From Prunus persica (taxonomy: Eukaryota; Streptophyta; Magnoliopsida; Rosales; Rosaceae), in NCBI RefSeq assembly GCF_000346465.2, contig NC_034013.1, positions 14,762,486 to 14,826,485 on the forward strand: 64,000 nucleotides of DNA, written 5' to 3'. Shown here one piece after another: positions 20,792 to 64,000 of this stretch (position 1 is the first letter of the stretch; every line of letters starts with the position of its first letter). The notes below the pieces were generated by a model. It was not told where the DNA came from, did no database searches, and worked only from the letters and a program-made list of their open reading frames with translations. Both the position numbers and the translations under genes were made by a program.

Positions 20792-21025
20792 TGCTAAAAT
20801 ATGAAAACTATGAGAGAATATTTGTTTGTGGGAATTTTCTGTGTATTCTTCTCCTTGTAGGAGGTCATATTTATAATACAACGAAACCTGAATGGGCAAG
20901 TAAATAATAAATTCCTAAATCTATTTGCAGTAGGAAATCATGAATTAAAGTAAATCAATTACAATTATAATAGGAATTTTTAGTGTGTAAGGAAAGTAAG
21001 TCAATATCCACAAGTCACGCCAACA
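20792..21025 (-). repeat. Copia 5' LTR
   Basis: Identical to the 3' LTR except for two substitutions (catg versus cagg, and attttt versus attctt on the + strand). Confidence 0.95.
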
Positions 21026-21039
21026 TGAAGTACTCCTAT

Positions 21040-21049
21040 CTTTAAATAG
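21040..21049 (-). promoter_or_regulatory. Stranded TATA-like box of the small gene
   Basis: ctatttaaag on the - strand. If the copia element is removed, this box lies about 57 bp 5' of the ATG at 16480, which fits a normal core promoter. The insertion has moved it 4.5 kb away. Confidence 0.5.
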
Positions 21050-21092
21050 AGCTATTGGTAATTCATTGAGCAAGAGAGACAAACAGGTTGCG

Positions 21093-21780
21093 TGTGCTGC
21101 TAAACGTGAAACGTGAAAGAGAGTAGTGGGCCAATGCCATGCCAGCCTACCTCCTCTCTCAGTCATCCCCCGTTCGCTTAGCTGTTGAAGCAGATAGACA
21201 TTATAGCGTTGCAGCAGAGCCAGAAAGCCAGAGCCCTCTCTCTCTCATACGCCAACAAACCTTTTTTTATTTTCACAAATAATAAGGAATTGCATGGTTT
21301 TGCATAGCAGGGTAAACAGCCATTTGTCCTTGTATGTTTCCACTTGGCAGTTGGCACTTCGCCACCTCACTCCCCTCCATGCAATCCATCCATTTTTATG
21401 CAACAAAACTTGCTTTCTTTTTCTTTTATCTCTTCCCTTTTTACTGCAAAAAAGGAAAAAACGTTGCTTTCTTCTCTGTTTTTACTTTCTTGCCGTTGGT
21501 TTTTGTTTTGGGCATTTGGTGAGTGAAGTGAAAATATGATGTGCTGAAAAAGGATTTTGTATTAATTCGTTTTCAGCCGAAGCCTGGCAAGATCAGCAGC
21601 TATCAGAAACGATCTTGCCGCAGAGGAGATGAGCCAATCGAAAACAATGCTTCTGTGTATTGACGTGATAATTATGAAGATGACCATTTGTTTTGGCTTA
21701 CATTTTGAAAAAGGATTTTGTATTAATTCGTTTTCAGCCAAAGCCTGGCAAGATGAGCAGCTATCAGAAACGATCATCTT
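21093..21780 (+). repeat. Dispersed repeat, copy C, with internal duplication
   Basis: Third copy of the unit. It differs from copies A and B in that, after ttttgaaa, the block first seen at 21546-21616 (gaaaaaggattttgtattaa onwards) occurs again at 21707-21780. This looks like recombination or template switching at a short ttttgaaa match. It lies between the copia element and the ATM leader and may influence ATM transcription. Confidence 0.75.
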
Positions 21781-22468
21781 GTGCCACAATTAATTCCTTA
21801 CTAGTTACATTCATATAAACAAGCAATAATAACTCAAGTTGAGTTGAAATTTTATCTTTTAACTGAAATGGTAAAGTAAGAGATGGGAACGTATGTCATT
21901 CTTGTTGGCGAGTTTTGTTTGACAATTCTTATTGGGAGACTTTGGAAAAGCCCAAAGGAGAGAGAAAAATTTTAAAAGAAGCCAAAATGGACAAAATTGC
22001 CCTTATTTATTTTTTGATTTCCTAAGGAATCCTTTACATTTGCATGTCTTTGGTTTGAAAGTTGAGAGGTTTTTCTGTCTTTTTTGAAAAAGCTTTGGCT
22101 TTTTCCAAAAGTGAAAGTTTTTTTATGAGTAAAACCTAAATTTACTAAAAAAAAAAACAGATAAAAAGAAGAAAATTTTCGGCCATCGTCTTTCCTATTT
22201 GGGTTTGACGACCTTTTGGACCTTTGGACCTCTGGCATATTAACATCAGCAAATACAAACCTTTGCTGTCTAAAACCCTTGAGCTAAGCAAAACCTTGCC
22301 AAAAGTCACACTCAGAAACCCCACTCTCTCGTCTCTACCACTTCCTCCTTCATCTTCCCGCCATTTTTTCCGTCCCAAATACCCACTGCCATTAGGAAAC
22401 GAAACCTAGCTGGAGTCTCTCGCGCTGAGAGATCGCCGGGTTCGTAATCGGAGCTCCGGTGGCTTCCG
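21781..22468 (+). promoter_or_regulatory. ATM promoter and 5' leader region
   Basis: No coding exon recognised. The last 170 bp before the ATG contain no upstream ATG. TTCCCGCC at 22355-22362 resembles an E2F site, which would suit a cell-cycle/DNA-repair gene; this is suggestive only. No PWWP-domain exon, described in Arabidopsis ATM, is visible upstream. Confidence 0.4.
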
Positions 22469-57228
<34,760 letters not shown>

Positions 57229-59102
57229 TGGATTTTTCTCTGTCAGCTTAGTCCCATCCCAACAGCTTCGAATCATCTTGTATAGGCGGCATTAAATTTT
57301 ATCAAGTTTTGTGATCTGTTCTTTTCTTCTGTATATATTCCTGAGTATACGAGGTGTAGTCGGTCCATGTATAGTATGCTCCAATGCTTATGGCAGCTAG
57401 TTGCATCAGGTCAATTAGATTGTAATTATTGTAAGCAATAATGTATATCATTTGGGTGGTGTGGTTTTAATTTCCTTTGTGCGTCAACATTGTACATCGA
57501 ACCCCGAATGTAGGGACAAATTGGGAGGAAAAACAAAAAACAAAAAAGCCGACAACTATATATTTTATACGAAAACACTTGAGAGAGCCCAATTGGAGAA
57601 ACAAAAAAACATTCATCTAGCTAGTTATTTTCTAATTGGTCCTTAGTGTGTTTCTTTCCATTTAAAAGTACATCAGGCAGTTTTCCTTATAGTATTGGGT
57701 TTGAAGAGTTTTCTTCGAAAATGTATAGTTTTCATGGGAAAGCTATACTAGTAATAGCATACTGCAATGAAATTATATTAAAATATATACAACCACGTGC
57801 AAGAATGTTTATACACCTTATTTTGCTTATTGGGCTTATATTTTTTGTCTTACAAGCAGCCAAGTACTCGGGGCATGTTTGGGACTGCTGCTTTTAAATT
57901 GTATTTATCTTCTTTTTTTATTTATTTATTTATTTTGGGTTTAATCTTACCTATCCATTATTGGGAGATGGTGAATTTTACTCGGTTTTCCTATTATAGA
58001 TTTCATGAAAAGCAAAAAAAATTAAAAATAAAAACATACAATTTGTCTCTCTAGGGCAGAATATGAAGGAATGCTCAAGCTTCGGTCGACCTACATAGGC
58101 CCAAGTTTCTATTATTATTAGGGAGACATTTGACCTTTTTTATTTGACATCCCGAAGATGAAAATGCGTTGACCCAAGGTGATTTCCGAAGAAAAAAAGT
58201 GCAGATTGCTAGTGGCTGGTACTCTTGTTGTATCACTGTTTCAGCTGGGATCTTTGTCCGACCCACTGAAACCGAGAGAGGTCGGCCCACAGGCTCAGCA
58301 GTTCCATTCTATTGGTATGACAATCATGCCTTGAAAATTATTTATTTTATTTTCTCGGCCAAGACATAGCCAGCCACATTGAAGACCCCTTGAGATCAAT
58401 ATAAGTAGAAAAACTTGTATGAACAGGAATAGTATTGTTTTGTTATTCCAATTAATGTAAACTGCCAGGTAGAAAAGTTAAAGTGTTTCTCATATTTGCC
58501 CATACCAAATGTCCAAAAGAAAACCGGGAAAGCTATGAATACAGCTTAGCACCAAAAGAAAAATAAAAAATCTATGAACCCATGTCATGTTACCTTTAAT
58601 CCAGGACAAGTTAGGGTGGCGAAAAACTGCTCAATCACATTTAGGCACACAAACACACAGACGTGACAAAACATTCATTACTTCATTCAAGCTCTATCCA
58701 ATCCACAAATCCATGACCCCTCAATTAAATTTTTGATTCACAATATCGTCCCCATCCAATCTCCCCACCGACCAATCTGAGCAGGTCTTTTTAAATTTTA
58801 AGCTACCCCTTTCCCCATGCCAATGATGTGTTTTTGCCCCTCTCATTTTATGTTCGAAAAGGCCAAAAAATGAACAGATATTTACAAGGGTATTGTAGTA
58901 ATTCCATACAGTTCAAAAATCCACCGGGTATAGTTTTGGGTTTGGGTAAACCGCCTTAGCCAAAAAAAAGTCCAGAGAGCGCCTATGGCCTCCCTTTTCG
59001 GTAATAAAACGACGGGTAATCAAAACAATTAGCGCCGCACCGCCTTTTTAACAAAACAAAAACAAGGCGGTTCCGTTAGTTTTTCCTGAACTGTATTTAT
59101 AT
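57229..59102. other. ATM-SRO intergenic region
   Basis: The first 200-250 bp are probably the ATM 3' untranslated region. I see no coding sequence. The last few hundred bases are likely the SRO promoter. Confidence 0.6.
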
Positions 59103-59308
59103 TTTCTTCTTCTTCTTCGTCTCTCCTTCTCCAAGCAAACCTTCTCATTTAAAACAAAACCCCAACGCACACACTTACAAAAGCACAGACAGTTTCGTTA
59201 TGATTTCTTACACACCCTCTTCAAATCCCATATTCTTTATTTCTGGGTTTTCTCTCACTACCGTTTTTGTGATTTGAATTTCATATAAAACCACCCCTTT
59301 GCAATTAC

Positions 59309-59310
<2 letters not shown>

Positions 59311-59353
<43 letters not shown>
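59311..59353 (+). repeat. (CT)n tract in the SRO 5' leader region
   Basis: About 21 CT units some 350 bp upstream of the SRO ATG. Pyrimidine-rich leaders are common in plants. A short upstream frame (ATG TAT GCA TAC TAT TGA) follows at about 59369-59386. Confidence 0.8.
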
Positions 59354-59356
<3 letters not shown>

Positions 59357-59702
59357 ACTGTCCAGAAATGTATGCATACTATTGATATTTTTAGTAAGTT
59401 TGCCTTTTTTAGCGTTCTCAAAATTTGCCGACTCTTCTTAAGTCCCATCCTTTTGTATACATACAATTTCATTTCTGTTTTGTTGGATCAATTTCTTTTG
59501 CTCCAACACTTTCCGGGTCTGAATCAAATTCTTCTCTGATTCTTTCTTTGGTTTAAGAAAAAACAGAGTTTCTTTGTTCTTTTGCTTTACCTCCACGAAA
59601 CTCTAATACGTGTCCATATTTAGTCTTTAGATACAATTGTCTTCGGTTTCAGATTGTAAACCACACTAGATTTCCTTCCGCTTTCTTCTGGGTTTTATTG
59701 CA

Positions 59703-61748
59703 ATGGCGTGTAGCGGTGTTCAAGGTCGGTTGTCCTCTGTTTTCACCGATGGGAGCAACCCTCATGGTTTTACAGCGTTTTCTTCTGAAAATTCGTCCGA
59801 AGATGAACTCACCGATCAACTTACCGATTCGGGTACGAGCGATACGGCCTCAGAGACCTCCGTCCAAGATCAAGATTCGTTCATCTCCGACTGCGAAAGT
59901 GTCGTAGATTCGGGTTCCAGTTCTGCGCAATCGCGGATGTTCAATGACGGGTTGGTCGCACTTTTCGACGGGGACAGAGTCCACGATCTCATCAAGCAGA
60001 GGTTTGTTTCAAGTTTGGGTTTGCTTGGACCGCACGCCAATGTTGTGGCCATTCATAGAAACTCCTATTCTAGCCTTGTGGGGCAAGCAAGGCTGCGTTC
60101 GTTTCAAATTTACTTGAAAGCCGTGGAGGAGAAATGTGGTGGCAATCCCAATGTGAAATATGCTTGGTATGCACCTTCTTCTAAGGATGAGATTTCTAAG
60201 ATCATCTGCCATGGTTTTGGTCACCATGAGAAGCCTCAGAAAGATGGGTTATACGGCAGTGGCGTCTACCTTGCTCCTGATGATTCTCCTATGACATGGT
60301 GAGTGATTGCTTTGTCCCAATTTCTTGGGCTACTCAACTTGGAATTGAACAAGTCCATTAATTAATTTGTATGATTGTTGACGAATTCTCATGCCAACTT
60401 AGACTTTTCTGGATTCTTTAATTTAAACAACTGCTCATCTGTTTTTCATTGTGTAGAAGTTTGATTTTGTCACTTTTTCTCAACATCTGGTTGACAAATT
60501 TGTTTTGTGTTCTAGTGTGGAAGGCTCCAATGTTGATGAAGACGGTCTGCGACATCTTTTGCTCTGCCGTGTTATATTGGGGAGGCCAGAGGTTGTGCAT
60601 CCTGGTTCTGAACAGTATCATCCAAGTTCCGAAGAGTTCGATTCGGGTGTGGACAATCCTATTGCTCCGAAGAAGTATATAGTATGGAGCACCTACATGA
60701 ACACACACATCTTGCCAGAATATGTCATTAGCTTCAGAGCTCCTACTTGCTTGAAAGGTATGCAACTTTCTCAACTTTATAAATAAAAAAAATATTCTGT
60801 CTGGATTTGTTTCTACAATGTTTGGAATCTATAGTTCATGTTCTACACTTTTGTTTCATGATGTAGGGTTCTTAAAGACTCAAGAATCAATTAAGAAACC
60901 AACTTCACCTTGGATGCCATTTCCAGCTCTAATTGGTGTACTTTCAAAGTTTTTGCCTCCACCTACCTTTGCTCTGATCAGCAAGCATTACAAAGATCAC
61001 AGGGTAAGTAGTACTTCATTGCATTTGTAGATTGGTACTCTTTTTGTAATTAAAAATTTATTATTGTTGTCCTCATTTTTGTGAACCCTTCTTTCTTTCA
61101 GGAGAACAAAATCTCAAGGCATGAACTAATACAAAGAGTGAGACAAATAGCAGGAGACAAGTTACTGGCTTCAATCATCAAATCTTTCAGAGCAAAGGTA
61201 TGAAATTGATTTCTTCTTTTTTTATTTGGCAGAGGAATGAATAAGAACTTATTTTCAACTTGTTAAGCATTTAATTTATTAGGAAATCATTACCTTTATT
61301 TTCAATATTCTGTCTAGCTGGTTCTTCTTGGCTACTTGCTTACCAATGCAGAGAATTCCTTATTTGGGAGTTTCTTGTTGCAGGTTCTGTCACCAATTCA
61401 GTAAACTTGCATCAAATTTCTTTTCCAACTCTCTTACATAAAGTGGTCCCAACATAAAAGTTTATATAATTTTATAATCTTATGAATCCTACATCATGTG
61501 AGTGAGTCAGAAAAAAGGAACGCTTCATTGTACCCTCTTCAATTTTCAATATTTTTTTTTTCGTTTTCATGCTCTCCAATTTCCCATGTATTACATAATT
61601 TGTGTATAATAATCTGATTGTAGATTTTTTTTTTGTGCAGCAAATCAAAGGTTTGCAAAGGGTTGCTCAAAATGGAGACAGAAATGGGAAGGAATTCAAA
61701 AATAACACAGGCGGTGTAGATGAACAACCTATTCCTTTGTTGGGATGA
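59703..61748 (+). CDS. SRO-type PARP-like/RST protein, 392 aa
   Basis: Five exons: 59703-60298, 60516-60757, 60867-61003, 61102-61197, 61641-61748, all GT-AG and in phase. An acidic Ser/Thr-rich N-terminus (residues about 20-80) precedes a PARP-like domain (about 85-275; [41 protein letters not shown]). The C-terminal RST domain follows (about 291-357; [18 protein letters not shown], then [16 protein letters not shown]). No WWE domain is seen, so it belongs with the short SRO2-SRO5 group rather than RCD1/SRO1. Members are thought to be enzymatically inactive and bind transcription factors through RST in salt, oxidative and ABA responses; the function here is inferred from family. Confidence 0.93.
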
Positions 61749-62585
61749 TGAGTTAAACAGTGCACAGTTGCAAGTTGCAGTAGAGGGAGGATCCAATTGA
61801 CATATTCTAACCACAAGGGAAGGGGATCCAGTCCAGTAGAGATGCCTGAGGGGTTTCCTGGGATTTCACTAGTTTTGGGATCTACCTAGAAGTCAATAGT
61901 AAATTTCACCTATTTTTCTATTTTTCTCTCTGTTACCTAGTCACGCTGACATTGTACTGGTTGAAATTGAATTGGTGCTCTCCACAATCAACGGTTTGAG
62001 ACTGGATGATGATAATGATGATGATGATATATTCTCTTTTCTTCTTTCTTACGTGGGGGTTTTGTTTTGTTTTTTTTTTTTTCTAGTACCAAATATTCTC
62101 TCATGTCATGGATGGTGATATGATGCTCCGAATGACATGAGAAACCAAAGAAAGAGCATATGCCTACTTTCATATCAATTATTGATCCTTTCTTTTACTA
62201 AAAGGATCCCAATCCAGTCTTGGTGCCTAAGACAATGGTAAATGAAGTTCCTCTTCTGCTAAGTTCTAAGGCCTTTAAAGTAAATAGTGGAAAGCAGAAA
62301 GTATTATTCCGCACCTAAGGCCTATTTATATGAGCCCAATATAGACTGAAGCTGGACCTCAGGCCTACTTATCAGCTCTGACGGTAAGATTAGATTGGGG
62401 CATATCAGATTTGCTAAAGGCCAAGTTTTTTTTATCATTGAAATGACATTGTTTGAAAGGGGATTGGCTTTGTATGTATAAAGATACTTGGTGTTCATGT
62501 TTGTTCGGGGTAGGCATCAATCCGGCTGAACCGGCTACATTGGCCAATTCAAACCGCATTTACCAGTTTCGTTTGGTTTCGAACA
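61749..62585. other. SRO 3' flank
   Basis: Probably the 3' untranslated region and spacer. Its first part (agaaagagcatatgcctact and neighbours) recurs in the truncated copy downstream. No other gene seen. Confidence 0.6.
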
Positions 62586-62960
62586 ATTAAGAAACCAACT
62601 TCACCTTGGATGTCATTTCCAGCTCTAATTGGTTTACTTTCTAAGTTTTTGCCTCCACCCACCATGGCTTTGATCAGCAAGCATTATAAAGATCACAGCA
62701 TGAAATGGTCAACTTGCAGTAGGGAGATTAATATGGTGGATAAAATGACATATTCTAACCACAAGTGAGGGGGATCCAGCAGAGATGCCTAAGGGGTTTT
62801 TCTGGGATTTCACTAGTTTTGGGACCTACTTAAAAAGTCAGAGTAATTTTTACCTAAGAAAGAGCATGTGCCTACTTTCATATCAATTATTGATCTTTTA
62901 CCCAATTTATTACAAGGATTCCAAGCCATTCTTGGTGCCCAAGTCAATGGTAAATTGTTC
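62586..62960 (+). pseudogene. Truncated tandem copy of the SRO 3' part
   Basis: Positions 62586-62699 match SRO exon 3 (RST domain: [35 protein letters not shown]). The copy then joins almost directly to sequence matching the SRO 3' untranslated region (61765-62250), so exons 4 and 5 and both introns are missing. It has no start codon context or upstream exons, so it is a non-functional internally deleted duplicate. Confidence 0.88.
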
Positions 62961-64000
62961 CTCAAGTCATGGTTTTTACATGGCCTAAATTGTACTGTTG
63001 AACCACGATATTTATACTGGAAATTAAAAATATTGCAAAAAATAAAAAACATAATTCCGCTGCTGGACTCGAACCCGGTTTAAACTGATCCAATTTGTTT
63101 TCACGAGCCCAAATATTGAACGAAGTTGGGCCTATTTATATGAGCCCAATGTAACTAAACTTTTAAAAGCCCAATCTTGACTGAACGTGGGCCTCAGCCC
63201 AATATTATCAGATTTATTAAAGTTAAATATTTTTTTAATTGATAATCTATATATATAACGTAAAAGACAGAGAACGGTAAAACATTCAAAATACTAGAAA
63301 ATGTCATTAACTAATGCAAATATTAAAAATTAAAATTATTAATTAAATGATGATAATATGATAAATTTATATTTTTCATATTAAAAACAAAATTAGATAA
63401 TAAATCTTATTTTTATGGAACATAACTATCTATTTTATCTTTTCTTAATTTTAAAAATAAATTAAAAATTAAACCAATAAAACAAAAAAGAAAATGAATT
63501 GACATGCATGTGGCCATTTTTCGATCCAGAAGAATTAAGAAGCTGGAATTTGAATAAATATACTACTGGTGATGGGAATTAAATGTGACAGCCTTTGAGA
63601 GGATGTCTTCCTCACGAAAATTGAAAATTTCCATTTTTCTTATTTCTTTTCTTTTTAAACAAGATTTTATGCCACATTTTTCCATGGATGGTCGGTCCAC
63701 GGTGTCTGGGATTACTGTAAAACGACAACGGGTTTAGGTGATAACTGTGGGCCGTGCTGTTCCATTGCCACACCACTCCAAGATAATCAATCAGTCACCC
63801 AAGTAAGCGTAAAAGCAAAGTTCTAGACGTTTTGATGCTAAAAAAACTGTTGTAATATAAGACAAATAGACACTATTATAAATAGATGCAATAGGCTTTT
63901 CATTGACTTATCCAAAACTCCACACGGAATTACAGTAAACGTCTTTTATGTATACGTGGATGGTTGTCGATTGTTGATGAATTACGTTAGCTGTTTTATA
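62961..64000. other. AT-rich terminal stretch, no gene seen
   Basis: No supported coding sequence. A B-box-like ggttcgagtcc is present on the - strand at 63065-63075, without a convincing A-box. Confidence 0.55.

Larger units (their letters stand above)
16523..21025 (-). mobile_element. Ty1/copia retrotransposon, 4503 bp, complete ends
   Basis: Two 234 bp LTRs (16523-16756 and 20792-21025), TG...CA ends, and a 5-bp target duplication TGAAG (16518-16522 and 21026-21030). It has a primer-binding site complementary to initiator tRNA-Met, a polypurine tract and one long pol frame. The LTRs differ at only two positions, so the insertion is recent. At 4.5 kb it is short for a copia element because the gag region is reduced. 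Confidence 0.97.

Noticed and set aside
63065..63075. tRNA B-box-like ggttcgagtcc on the - strand
   Set aside because: No A-box at suitable distance and no cloverleaf could be drawn.

Overview
This 64 kb window is plant nuclear DNA, from a dicot. The evidence is intron-rich plant genes, a plant-specific SRO gene, a plant DUF2828/DUF7788 gene, Ty1/copia, Mutator-like, LINE and SINE sequences, and AT-rich intergenic DNA with many CT/AT/CA microsatellites. A rosid, perhaps Rosaceae, is my guess from overall sequence character; I cannot prove it from the sequence alone.

The right two thirds hold two complete genes on the + strand. ATM (22469-57228) encodes the PI3K-like checkpoint kinase of the DNA double-strand-break response. 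I could thread 79 exons in a continuous reading frame (9081 nt, 3026 codons plus stop) from the N-terminal TAN-like motif to the FATC tail. Introns carry a tRNA-derived SINE with a perfect target-site duplication, several dead LINE pieces, one GC-AG intron and several local duplications. SRO (59703-61748, five exons, 392 aa) is a PARP-like/RST stress-regulator protein, followed by a truncated tandem copy of its own 3' part.

The left 22 kb is a graveyard of gene fragments and mobile elements. On the - strand there are remnants of a beta-D-xylosidase, of the 3' end of a DUF2828 gene, of a plastid phosphoenolpyruvate/phosphate translocator and of a MuDR-type transposase. A GDSL esterase exon lies on the + strand. 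A 2512 bp element with TG...CA ends and GAAAC flanks looks like a solo LTR and carries six 95 bp tandem repeats. Two - strand genes look intact: a 570-codon DUF2828/DUF7788 gene (11955-13667) and a small unrecognised 107-codon gene (16157-16480). A young copia element (16523-21025, TGAAG target duplication, LTRs differing at 2 of 234 positions) has landed just upstream of the small gene, between its ATG and a TATA-like box. A repeat of about 0.7 kb occurs three times (1-464, 2073-2769, 21093-21780), the last copy lying between the copia element and ATM.

The most interesting items are the copia element, whose gag core seems to be replaced by a Thr/Pro microsatellite; the possible replacement of the small gene's promoter by the 3' LTR; the hairpin minisatellite in the solo LTR; the DUF2828 protein that has lost its MIDAS serines; and the three-copy repeat of unknown nature. 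I found no clear evidence of an entirely new multi-gene system.
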